Shown: piece by piece, positions 1-6,310 of the stretch | Layout of the letters: the number at the start of each line of letters is the position of its first letter | Position numbering within the stretch: position 1 is the first letter of the stretch | Source of the DNA: Spirochaetales bacterium | Lineage (GTDB): Bacteria > Spirochaetota > Spirochaetia > SPDA01 | Length of the DNA: 8,363 nt | Direction of reading: 5' to 3' | NCBI GenBank assembly: GCA_004525155.1 | Contig: SPDA01000062.1 | Span: 1-8,363 of the forward strand | Program-made: the position numbers and the translations under genes | Notes under the pieces: model-generated | Seen by the model: the letters and a program-made list of their open reading frames with translations, nothing else | What the model was told of the DNA's origin: nothing | Database searches by the model: none

Positions 1-1
1 G

Positions 2-1678
2 GCGCAGGGCGCCAAGCCCGGGGAAGGGGGGCAGCTGCCGGGGCACAAGGTGAACTCCGTCATCGCGAAAGTGCGGAACTCGACACCGGGTGTCGGCCTC
101 ATCTCCCCGCCGCCTCATCACGACATTTACTCGATCGAGGATCTTGCCCAGCTTATCTTCGATCTTAAAAACGCGAATCCGGAGGCGAGGGTGTCCGTCA
201 AGCTCGTTTCGGAGGTCGGGGTTGGAACCATAGCCGCGGGCGTAGCCAAAGGCAAGGCGGACATGGTGCTCATAGCCGGCTGTGACGGCGGGACCGGATC
301 GTCGCCCCTGTCATCGATAAAATACGCCGGTTCCTACTGGGAGATAAGTCTTGCCGAAACCCAGCAGGTCCTGGTGGCAAACAGGCTCAGGGACAAGATC
401 CGCATACAGGTGGACGGGCAGATGAAGACAGGCAGGGACGTGGTAATTGGAGCCCTGCTCGGGGCCGAGGAATTCGGCTTCGGCACCGCCTCGGTGGTGA
501 GCCTCGGCTGCGTCATGATGCGTAAATGTCACCTCAACACCTGCCCCGTGGGCGTGGCGACGCAGAACCCGGACTTGAGGAAACGCTTCAAGGGCCAGCC
601 CGAACATCTCATGAATTTCATGCTCTTCATCGCCAGGGAAGTGCGTGAAATAATGGCGGAGCTCGGCATCCGGAAATTCGATGACCTCGTCGGAAGGGTC
701 GATCTGCTCGAAGTCAATTCCGCGGTGGAGTATTACAGGACCCGGGGACTCGATTTTTCGAAAGTGCTGATGAAACCGGAGGTTCCGGAGGGCGGCTCCC
801 TGCGCTGTACCTCGAGGCAGGATCACGATTTCTCCAAATCCCTTGACCCCGGCATCATAGAAAAAGTAAAACCCAGCCTTGAAAACAAAACCAGATCGAG
901 GCTTTCCATGAATATCCGAAACTGCAACAGGACCGTGGGCGCCATGCTGAGCTACGAAATCTCGAAACGCTATGGTTCCCTGGGCCTGCCGGAAGACACG
1001 ATTGCACTGGATTTCAAGGGTTCCGCCGGCCAGAGTTTCGGCGCTTTCCTCGCTGCAGGGGTCACCTTCAGGCTGGAGGGAGATGCCAATGATTATTTCG
1101 GCAAGGGGCTTTCCGGCGGAAAAATCATCGTGTATCCGCCCAAGGAATCGACTTTTACTCCTCAGCGGAACATCATAACGGGGAACGTGAACCTCTTCGG
1201 CGCCACTGGCGGGGAAGTGTACATCCACGGCATGGCTGGAGAGAGGTTCTGCGTGAGGAACAGCGGCGCTCTGGCCGTTGTCGAAGGCGTGGGGGATCAC
1301 GGCTGCGAATACATGACCGGAGGAAGGGTAGTGGTTCTGGGTGAAACCGGTGTCAACTTTGCCGCCGGCATGAGCGGCGGCATAGCCTATGTCCTGGATG
1401 AAAACCTCCTCTTCGATACGCACTGCAATCTCGAAATGGTGGACGTGGAACCGGTCACCGAGGAGGAGGACAGGGAGTTTCTCAAGGCCTGTATAACGAG
1501 GCACACCGAATATACCGGCAGTCCCTGGGCCGCCCAGATACTTAAAAACTGGGACGAAATGCTGCCGAGTTTCGTTAAAGTCATGCCTCTCGATTACAGG
1601 CTTGCCCTGCAGAGACTCAAGGATCAGGAGTTCGGGGAATCGGAAATGGTTGAAATGTTTGAGGAGGTATATACCTGA
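2..1678 (+). CDS. gltB: Glutamate synthase (NADPH) large subunit, 3' part
   Basis: The gene is cut by the left edge of the window; 558 residues remain of a protein usually near 1,500. It forms glutamate from glutamine and 2-oxoglutarate in the cytoplasm with GltD. The visible part opens with [14 protein letters not shown], a hallmark of the FMN-binding synthase domain, and has the glycine-rich stretch [11 protein letters not shown]. The three [3Fe-4S] ligands lie at codons 509, 527 and 542 in a C-x5-C-x4-C pattern ([15 protein letters not shown]), as in bacterial GltB. The C-terminal half (about 1015-1420) is the GXGXG beta-helix domain, starting near [10 protein letters not shown] and rich in GG and G-x-G turns. 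About 389 residues follow the first cluster Cys, near the usual length, so the C-terminus looks complete. An ATG at 50 is internal, because the conserved frame runs through it. The TGA overlaps the gltD ATG by one base. The amidotransferase domain is outside the window. Confidence 0.96.
   Translation, partial: AQGAKPGEGGQLPGHKVNSVIAKVRNSTPGVGLISPPPHHDIYSIEDLAQLIFDLKNANPEARVSVKLVSEVGVGTIAAGVAKGKADMVLIAGCDGGTGSSPLSSIKYAGSYWEISLAETQQVLVANRLRDKIRIQVDGQMKTGRDVVIGALLGAEEFGFGTASVVSLGCVMMRKCHLNTCPVGVATQNPDLRKRFKGQPEHLMNFMLFIAREVREIMAELGIRKFDDLVGRVDLLEVNSAVEYYRTRGLDFSKVLMKPEVPEGGSLRCTSRQDHDFSKSLDPGIIEKVKPSLENKTRSRLSMNIRNCNRTVGAMLSYEISKRYGSLGLPEDTIALDFKGSAGQSFGAFLAAGVTFRLEGDANDYFGKGLSGGKIIVYPPKESTFTPQRNIITGNVNLFGATGGEVYIHGMAGERFCVRNSGALAVVEGVGDHGCEYMTGGRVVVLGETGVNFAAGMSGGIAYVLDENLLFDTHCNLEMVDVEPVTEEEDREFLKACITRHTEYTGSPWAAQILKNWDEMLPSFVKVMPLDYRLALQRLKDQEFGESEMVEMFEEVYT
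1662..1676 (+). promoter_or_regulatory. gltD Shine-Dalgarno within a perfect palindrome
   Basis: AGGAGG at 1662-1667 lies 10 bases before the gltD ATG and is a strong ribosome binding site inside the end of gltB. Its 3' half is part of a perfect 12-base palindrome, AGGTATATACCT (1665-1676). As RNA this could form a 4-bp stem with an ATAT loop covering part of the site. Ribosomes finishing gltB would melt such a small hairpin, which would fit translational coupling of the two subunits. The site is seen directly; the coupling role is inference. Confidence 0.6.
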
Positions 1679-3114
1679 TGGGAAAACCGACAGGATTTTT
1701 GGATTATAAGCGCTTTAATCCCGGGTCGAGGCCTGTGGAGGAAAGGCTCAAGGATTACAATGAAGTTTACGAGGAAGTAAACCTCGAAGAACTGAAAAAA
1801 CAGGCCTCCCGCTGCATGGACTGCGGCGTGCCTTTCTGTCACTCCCTCGGGTGCCCGCTGTCGAATCTGGTGCCGGAGTGGAACGACGCGGTGTACCGGG
1901 GCCAATGGCAGGAAGCCTACATGAAACTTCAGGTGACCAATAATTTTCCGGAAATTACTGGCCGGGTCTGTCCAGCCCTGTGCGAAGCCTCCTGCACCCT
2001 ATCAGTCAACGACAGTCCCGTGACCATACGGCAGATCGAACTGTCGCTCATGGAGAAGGCTTTCGATGAAGGCTGGGTCAAGCCCCTGGTTCCGGCATCC
2101 GACACGGGCAGGGGTGTTGCCGTCATAGGATCGGGACCCGCGGGCCTGGCAGCAGCCCAGGAACTCAGGCGGAAGGGGCACCGTGTTACCGTTTTCGAAG
2201 CCGCGTCCAAACCGGGAGGCATCCTGCGCTACGGCATACCGAACTTCAAGCTCGAAAAATGGGTTCTGGACAGGCGGCTGGAACAGCTGAAGGCTGAAGG
2301 AATTGAATTTGAAACAGGCGTTAATGCCGGCGAGGACGTTTCCGCCGGGTATATCCAGAGGAAGTTCGACGCTCTTCTCCTCTCCACCGGCGCAGGGAAA
2401 CCGAGGGACCTGCCGGTACAGGGGAGAGGATTCGAGGGAATCCACTACGCCATGGATTATCTCACCGGCGCGAGCAAATTTTCCACCGGTGATATCGGCG
2501 AAGAACACATTATCCATGCCAGGGACAAGGTCGTTCTGGTAGTCGGCGGTGGAGACACCGGGTCCGACTGCATCGGCACCGCCCTGCGGCAGGGGGCGAA
2601 AAAGGTTTACCAGTTCGAAATTCTGCCGAAAGCCGCAGAGTGGGAGGACCCGTGGAACCCTGATTGGCCCGACTGGCCCAGGATTCTCCGGAGTTCCTCC
2701 TCCCACGAGGAAGGATGCGAGAGGGACTGGGGCATAGAGACCCTGCGTTTTTCCGGCAGGGGGATACAGGTGGAAGAAGCGACCTTCTGCAGGGTCAATT
2801 GGGACATGAGCGCCGTTTCCGCCGGGAAACCGCCGAAAATGGAAAGAATTCCCGGAAGCGAGTTTTCTCTCAAGGTCGATCTCGTGCTGCTCGCCATGGG
2901 GTTTCTCCATGCGGAACACAGCAGGCTTGTTACTGACCTGGGCCTGGAACTCGATTCCAGGGGGAACCTTGCTGTGGACGCCGCCGGAATGACCTCCCAC
3001 GGGGGAGTATTTGCCGCGGGTGACGCGGTAACAGGCGCATCTCTGGTGGTCAAGGCCATTGCCCAGGGCCGGTCCGTTGCGGCGGATGCGGATGCCTGGC
3101 TGCTGTCAAAGTAA
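1678..3114 (+). CDS. gltD: Glutamate synthase (NADPH) small subunit
   Basis: This 478-residue cytoplasmic flavoprotein oxidises NADPH and sends electrons through FAD and Fe-S clusters to GltB. Its length is close to that of typical bacterial GltD (about 470). The N-terminal cysteine domain has C46, C49, C54 and C59 (CMDCGVPFC...GC) and a second group C98, C102 and C106 (VCPALCEASC). An FAD dinucleotide fold follows with VAVIGSGPAGLAAA at 147-160, then KPGGILRYGIPNFK. The NADPH-binding fold carries VVGGGDTGSDC near 288-298, and the closing FAD motif GGVFAAGDAVTGAS begins near 442. The ATG at 1678 was chosen because it overlaps the gltB stop (TGATG) and has AGGAGG 10 bases upstream. I see no damage. 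Related proteins (PreT- or NfnA-like oxidoreductases) share this fold, but adjacency to gltB makes GltD near certain. Confidence 0.96.
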   Translation: MGKPTGFLDYKRFNPGSRPVEERLKDYNEVYEEVNLEELKKQASRCMDCGVPFCHSLGCPLSNLVPEWNDAVYRGQWQEAYMKLQVTNNFPEITGRVCPALCEASCTLSVNDSPVTIRQIELSLMEKAFDEGWVKPLVPASDTGRGVAVIGSGPAGLAAAQELRRKGHRVTVFEAASKPGGILRYGIPNFKLEKWVLDRRLEQLKAEGIEFETGVNAGEDVSAGYIQRKFDALLLSTGAGKPRDLPVQGRGFEGIHYAMDYLTGASKFSTGDIGEEHIIHARDKVVLVVGGGDTGSDCIGTALRQGAKKVYQFEILPKAAEWEDPWNPDWPDWPRILRSSSSHEEGCERDWGIETLRFSGRGIQVEEATFCRVNWDMSAVSAGKPPKMERIPGSEFSLKVDLVLLAMGFLHAEHSRLVTDLGLELDSRGNLAVDAAGMTSHGGVFAAGDAVTGASLVVKAIAQGRSVAADADAWLLSK

Positions 3115-3120
3115 ATGTGG

Positions 3121-3138
3121 GGTCAACGGAGCTTGACC
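3121..3138. repeat. Inverted repeat downstream of gltD
   Basis: GGTCAA (3121-3126) and TTGACC (3133-3138) are perfect inverted 6-bp arms with a CGGAGC loop, starting 6 bases after the gltD stop. No T-run follows, so an intrinsic terminator is poorly supported. The right arm is also the best -35-like hexamer before rplU, so the repeat might be an operator. The repeat is seen directly; either role is inference. Confidence 0.5.
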
Positions 3139-3162
3139 ATGTGTATCTTATTGTGGTAAAAA
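3133..3162 (+). promoter_or_regulatory. Weak candidate promoter for the rplU cluster
   Basis: TTGACC (3133-3138) matches five of six bases of the sigma70 -35 box. After 18 bases, TAAAAA (3157-3162) matches four of six bases of the -10 box. It lies in the AT-rich gap between gltD and rplU, where a promoter for the ribosomal protein cluster is expected. A second possible -10 (TATTTT, 3176-3181) lies closer to the gene, so the exact start is uncertain. Confidence 0.35.
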
Positions 3163-3188
3163 CAACTTTACACAATATTTTAGTTATC

Positions 3189-3192
3189 AGGA
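3189..3192 (+). promoter_or_regulatory. rplU ribosome binding site, decides the start
   Basis: AGGA lies 9 bases before the ATG at 3202. A TTG at 3193, in the same frame, abuts this site with no spacer and so cannot be served by it. This favours the ATG, which also gives the family's usual N-terminus. Confidence 0.6.
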
Positions 3193-3201
3193 TTGTTAAG
3201 T

Positions 3202-3513
3202 ATGTACGTTTTGGTAGAAATCAAGGGAAAACAGTATAAAGCCCAAAAGGGAGCTGTTCTAAAAGTCGACAAGCTTGAATCAGCGGAAGGTGAAGCCGTC
3301 GAATTTGACAAGGTCATGATGGTGCATGGAGATGATGTCAAAATAGGTTCTCCGTATCTCGCCGGTGTCACGGTCAAAGGTACTGTCGAATCCCAGAAAA
3401 AGGACAAGAAGGTAATCATCTTTAAATTCAAACGGCGGAAAAATTACCGGAGAAAACAGGGACACAGGCAGACCTATTCTTATGTCAAGGTCGAGGATAT
3501 TGTAGGAGCCTAG
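3202..3513 (+). CDS. rplU: 50S ribosomal protein L21
   Basis: L21 binds 23S rRNA in the large ribosomal subunit. Starting at ATG 3202 gives 103 residues, the same length as E. coli L21. The N-terminus MYVLVEIKGKQYKAQKG matches the family start (MYA-x-x-x-x-GGKQY). The C-terminal part holds the basic rRNA-binding signature KFKRRKNYRRKQGHRQTYSYVKV. The middle has the usual GDDVKIGSPY turn. It opens the cluster after the AT-rich gap and is followed 7 bases later by the prp start, the usual rplU-prp-rpmA order. Its stop is TAG, which matters for reading the TAG in yqeK. An in-frame TTG at 3193 would add three residues but lacks a usable ribosome binding site. Confidence 0.97.
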   Translation: MYVLVEIKGKQYKAQKGAVLKVDKLESAEGEAVEFDKVMMVHGDDVKIGSPYLAGVTVKGTVESQKKDKKVIIFKFKRRKNYRRKQGHRQTYSYVKVEDIVGA

Positions 3514-3520
3514 TCGGGCA

Positions 3521-3847
3521 TTGATAAGCGTCACCCTGCGTGTCAGGCAGTCAATGCTTACGTCCTTCCAGGCGGAAGGCCACGCGGTGAAAGGCCCTGA
3601 AGGGTCCAGTATCGTCTGTTCGGCAGTTACCTCCCTCCTGAGAACCGCGGCACGCTGCGTCGGTTCGAAGCCGGGGATAAGCTGGAGCGGAGAGGCTGCG
3701 GCGCCGGGAGAAATGAGCTGCCGGATTGAATACTGTTCCGCTGATGCGGAAGAGTGGCTCATGGGCGTGACGGATATGCTTCTGCGGGGGCTTTCGGACC
3801 TTGCGGAGGAAAATCCCGATGAAGTGCGGCTCATCATAACAAAGTAA
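3521..3847 (+). CDS. prp: Prp-type cysteine protease (YsxB family)
   Basis: This 108-residue protein sits between rplU and rpmA, the standard place for Prp. In Firmicutes Prp cleaves the N-terminal extension of ribosomal protein L27. The family dyad is present: GHA with His21, and SSIVCSAV with Cys33, close to His22 and Cys34 of the Staphylococcus aureus enzyme. The C-terminus (LRGLSDLAEENPDEVRLIITK) is family-like. The start must be TTG at 3521: a stop lies upstream in frame, and the first residues MISVTLRV match the family N-terminus, which the next ATG (3554) would remove. The nearest Shine-Dalgarno, AGGAG at 3504-3508, is a rather distant 12 bases away inside rplU. TTG plus poor spacing suggests low expression. 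The oddity is that the neighbouring L27 has no extension to cleave, so the substrate is unclear here. Confidence 0.88.
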   Translation: MISVTLRVRQSMLTSFQAEGHAVKGPEGSSIVCSAVTSLLRTAARCVGSKPGISWSGEAAAPGEMSCRIEYCSADAEEWLMGVTDMLLRGLSDLAEENPDEVRLIITK

Positions 3848-3865
3848 TGAAAGGAGATTAATAAC

Positions 3866-4141
3866 ATGGCACATAAAAAAGGCGGCGGCAGTTCGAAAAA
3901 CGGCAGGGATTCGGCTTCCAAAAGACTTGGTGTCAAGCGGTTCGGCGGCCAGGTCGTCAAAGCCGGAGAGATTATAGTTCGCCAGAGAGGCACTCAGTTT
4001 TTTCCCGGTGTCAATGTCGGAATTGGCAAGGACCACACCCTTTTTGCAACAATTGCGGGTTCCGTGGCATTTGTCAACAGGAAAAACAGGAAATACGTCA
4101 CTGTAAACGAAGCCGACACCGCCGAACCTTCCCCCACCTGA
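3866..4141 (+). CDS. rpmA: 50S ribosomal protein L27
   Basis: L27 is a 91-residue large-subunit protein whose N-terminus reaches the peptidyl transferase centre. The sequence starts [16 protein letters not shown], the conserved mature N-terminus, followed by [23 protein letters not shown] and the [12 protein letters not shown] signature. The start is clear: AAGGAG (3851-3856) is 9 bases upstream, and an in-frame TGA at 3848 rules out a longer form. So there is no Firmicutes-type extension with a Prp cleavage site, although prp ends just 18 bases upstream. The C-terminal tail ([11 protein letters not shown]) is slightly longer and more acidic than in many L27 proteins. The stop is 6 bases before the obg ATG. 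Confidence 0.97.
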   Translation: MAHKKGGGSSKNGRDSASKRLGVKRFGGQVVKAGEIIVRQRGTQFFPGVNVGIGKDHTLFATIAGSVAFVNRKNRKYVTVNEADTAEPSPT

Positions 4142-4147
4142 TCCGAT

Positions 4148-5134
4148 ATGGATGGTTTTGTTGATGAGACAACCATCGAGGTAGAATCCGGCCATGGCGG
4201 AAGCGGCGCTGTTTCCTTTCACAGGGAAAAATTCGTACCCAAGGGTGGGCCTGACGGAGGTGACGGCGGAAAAGGCGGCGATGTCGTTTTTTTCCTCCGG
4301 AACAATCTTAGGACCCTGGCGCATCTTAAAATGCTGCGCCACTTCAGGGCGGAAAACGGCGGGCCCGGGATGGGCAAGCGGAAACACGGCAAGGATGGAA
4401 AGGACGTACTAATTCCCGTACCCCCCGGCACCATTCTTAAATACCCCGATTCGGATGAAATAATTTACGATTTTACGGAACAGGATTCCCAGCTTGTTTT
4501 TTCCCGCGGCGGCAAGGGCGGCAAGGGCAACTGGCATTTTGCCACATCCACGCGGCAGGCGCCGAGGTACGCCCAGCCCGGACTTCCCGGCAGTTCCGCG
4601 GTAATACGGGTGGAACTCTCGATAATCGCCGACATAGGTTTTGTCGGGTTTCCCAACGCCGGCAAGTCCACGCTCCTGTCAATTTTAACGAATGCGCACC
4701 CGAAAATCGCCGACTATGCTTTTACAACAAAAATACCCAATCTCGGCGTCATGAATCTGGGGTATACCGATATAATTCTCGCCGACATTCCGGGTATCAT
4801 AGAAGGGGCCTCCCACGGGGCCGGCCTGGGTTTTAAATTCCTGCGGCATATTTCGCGCACCAGGGGTCTCGCGTTTCTCATCGATCTGTCTTCGCCCGGT
4901 TACCTGGAGGCATTTCCCACGCTCCTCGATGAGCTTGGATCCTACGCCCCCGACCTTGTGAAAAAGAAAAGGATCGTGCTGGGAACAAAATTGGACATGC
5001 CCGAAACCCTTGACTGCCTCCGCAGCCTTGCGGAATCCCTGCCGGGGGAAACGGTCCTGGGTGTTTCCGCCCATACGAGGCAGGGAATCGGCGACTTGAG
5101 TGGAGAGTTCAAGAGACTTGTGGAGGAGCTGTGA
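4148..5134 (+). CDS. obg: GTPase Obg, ribosome assembly
   Basis: Obg is a GTPase that acts on the maturing 50S subunit and is linked to stress and growth control. Residues 1-158 form the glycine-rich Obg fold (VPKGGPDGGDGGKGGDV; later SRGGKGGKGNWHFATSTRQAP). The G domain follows: G1 GFPNAGKST at 167-175, G2 YAFTTKIPNLGV, G3 DIPGIIEGA, and G5 SAHTRQGI. G4 reads TKLD, where most Obg proteins have NKxD. At 328 residues it ends just after the G domain, with neither a C-terminal OCT domain nor the acidic tail of E. coli ObgE (390 residues). The ATG at 4148 is the only start that keeps the conserved FVDE beginning. No Shine-Dalgarno precedes it, so translation may depend on ribosomes leaving rpmA 6 bases upstream. 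The TGA overlaps the nadD GTG by four bases. Confidence 0.96.
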   Translation: MDGFVDETTIEVESGHGGSGAVSFHREKFVPKGGPDGGDGGKGGDVVFFLRNNLRTLAHLKMLRHFRAENGGPGMGKRKHGKDGKDVLIPVPPGTILKYPDSDEIIYDFTEQDSQLVFSRGGKGGKGNWHFATSTRQAPRYAQPGLPGSSAVIRVELSIIADIGFVGFPNAGKSTLLSILTNAHPKIADYAFTTKIPNLGVMNLGYTDIILADIPGIIEGASHGAGLGFKFLRHISRTRGLAFLIDLSSPGYLEAFPTLLDELGSYAPDLVKKKRIVLGTKLDMPETLDCLRSLAESLPGETVLGVSAHTRQGIGDLSGEFKRLVEEL

Positions 5135-5703
5135 ACCTTATCTTGTTAGGGGGCAGTTTCAACCCTCCCCATCTTGGACATCTGTTTCTCGCCGAGGTGC
5201 TGCGTGTGGAATTAAAGTGTCCTCGGATACTGTTCATTCCTGCCAACATACCGGCCCACAAGACGCCTCCGGGAAGCGTTACGCCGGCACAGCGGCTGCG
5301 CATGGTTTCTCTGGCGATACGCGGAAATCCATCCCTCGGGGTAGATGACTGCGAAATCCGGCGCGGCGGGGTTTCCTACACCATAGAAACGGTCCGCGAA
5401 ATAAAGGACAGGCTTAAGCTCAGGGAAAAGCCGGGACTGGTGCTGGGTGACGACCTGGTGGAATCGTTTCATACCTGGAAGGACTGGGAAAGTCTCTGCG
5501 AGGAAGCGTCAATCATAGTGGCAGGGAGACAGACGGTCCCGGTCAGGGAGCCGGAATTTACCCATCTGCCCCTCCGGAATCTCAAGATACCCGTATCCTC
5601 CTCCGACATCAGGGAGAGGGTCCGTACCGGCGGTGCTTTTCGATATCTTGTCACGGAAAACATATACACATATATTAAAAGACACGGATTATATGCTGAT
5701 TAA
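5131..5703 (+). CDS. nadD: Nicotinate-nucleotide adenylyltransferase
   Basis: NadD transfers AMP from ATP to nicotinate mononucleotide, making deamido-NAD in NAD synthesis. The 190-residue length is typical. The nucleotidyltransferase signature GGSFNPPHLGHL is at 7-18, with the HxGH motif at 14-17. PAHKTPP (41-47), GGVSYTIETV (79-88), GDDLVESFHTWKDWESL (106-122) and VSSSDIRERV (155-164) are the expected substrate and ATP-binding elements. The C-terminus (YIKRHGLY) is family-like. GTG at 5131 was chosen because GGAGG (5122-5126) lies four bases upstream and the GTGA overlap with obg implies coupling. The next gene, yqeK, starts inside its last 11 bases. Confidence 0.95.
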   Translation: MNLILLGGSFNPPHLGHLFLAEVLRVELKCPRILFIPANIPAHKTPPGSVTPAQRLRMVSLAIRGNPSLGVDDCEIRRGGVSYTIETVREIKDRLKLREKPGLVLGDDLVESFHTWKDWESLCEEASIIVAGRQTVPVREPEFTHLPLRNLKIPVSSSDIRERVRTGGAFRYLVTENIYTYIKRHGLYAD

Positions 5704-6220
5704 TTGTGCCGGGGAACTGAGAGACTATGTGCGGGAACACATGTCGGAAAAAAGATTTGAACACTGCCTGCGGACGGAAGAAACTGCCGTCAGGCTCTGC
5801 GGGCGGTACGGAGTTTCCGCGGAAGATTCCGGCAGTGAGGCCGGGGACCTCTGCTGCTGCAGTACGGCGGCCATAAGTCATGATATTGCCCGGGAGCTTC
5901 CCGAAGATCTGATGCTTGATTACGCCAGCAGATACATGCCGCTTACGGACTGGGAGAAAAAATATCCTCTCCTGTCCCACGGAAAAGCCGGGGCTTACCT
6001 GCTTTCAACACGGTTCGGCATTACGAGCAGGGAAATCTGTGAAGCGGTAAGGACCCACACGGTTGCGGAACCGGGGATGGGAACATGCGCGAAGATTGTA
6101 TACATAGCGGATTACACAGAACCGGGAAGAAGCCATCTTGAACCGGATTTTTGGGACAGGTACGGGGACTGGTCCCTGAACAGGCTGCTGCTGACGGTAC
6201 TCGAAAAAACCATCACGTAG
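5693..6220 (+). CDS. yqeK: YqeK-like HD-domain hydrolase, probably cut short by TAG
   Basis: YqeK proteins are metal-dependent HD-domain enzymes; characterised ones hydrolyse diadenosine tetraphosphate (Ap4A) symmetrically. The metal ligands are all present: His24 in RFEHCLRTEETAV, His63-Asp64 in ISHDIARE, His96 in LLSHGKAGAYLL, His122 in VRTHT, and Asp140 in YIADYTEPGR. ATG 5693 was chosen because family members begin just before an REHMSEKRFEH-like stretch; it overlaps nadD by 11 bases. No strong Shine-Dalgarno is visible, so coupling to nadD is likely. The TAG at 6218 gives 175 residues, ending VLEKTIT. The same frame continues for 24 family-like codons, suggesting the normal protein is about 200 residues. 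The HD core is intact, so the short form may still be active. A Cys triplet at 54-56, just before the HD pair, is unusual. Confidence 0.88.
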   Translation: MLINCAGELRDYVREHMSEKRFEHCLRTEETAVRLCGRYGVSAEDSGSEAGDLCCCSTAAISHDIARELPEDLMLDYASRYMPLTDWEKKYPLLSHGKAGAYLLSTRFGITSREICEAVRTHTVAEPGMGTCAKIVYIADYTEPGRSHLEPDFWDRYGDWSLNRLLLTVLEKTIT

Positions 6221-6295
6221 CTCGGCGGCAAGGGCCGTTTCATTGCGGAACCGTCCCTGGTCCTGTACCGGGAACTGAAGCAGACAGAAGAATGA
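6218..6295 (+). other. In-frame amber codon and detached YqeK C-terminus
   Basis: TAG (6218-6220) is followed in the same frame by 24 sense codons and TGA (6293-6295). They read LGGKGRFIAEPSLVLYRELK, then QTEE. This resembles the tail after LEKTI in YqeK proteins: a short basic turn, a hydrophobic pair, a Pro, then L-x-x-Y-x-x-L. If it is part of yqeK, the gene ends 15 bases before the next start, like its neighbours; otherwise it leaves a 90-base gap. Causes could be a nonsense mutation, stop readthrough or a base-call error. Confidence 0.65.
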
Positions 6296-6310
6296 GGCGG
6301 GGTTGTTAAG

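Noticed and set aside
311..1504. Long minus-strand open frame (397 codons) opposite gltB
   Set aside because: It lies wholly opposite the strongly conserved gltB frame, its translation is His/Arg-rich and resembles no family I know, and GC-biased codon use leaves such antisense frames open by chance.
2002..3000. Minus-strand open frame (332 codons) opposite gltD
   Set aside because: Shadow of gltD with no recognisable motifs.
3193..3201. TTG at 3193 as the rplU start
   Set aside because: It directly abuts the AGGA ribosome binding site and adds residues not typical of L21.
3551..4387. Minus-strand open frame (278 codons) spanning prp, rpmA and obg
   Set aside because: It crosses three well-supported + strand genes and their junctions and shows no domain.
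5633..5692. Upstream start for yqeK, 20 codons earlier
   Set aside because: It would lie deep inside nadD, and the added residues are the shadow of the conserved NadD C-terminus. ATG 5693 gives the family-like N-terminus.
6218..6220. TAG in yqeK as a pyrrolysine codon
   Set aside because: TAG ends rplU and rsfS normally in this same window, and no pyrrolysine genes are visible, so reassignment is not supported here.
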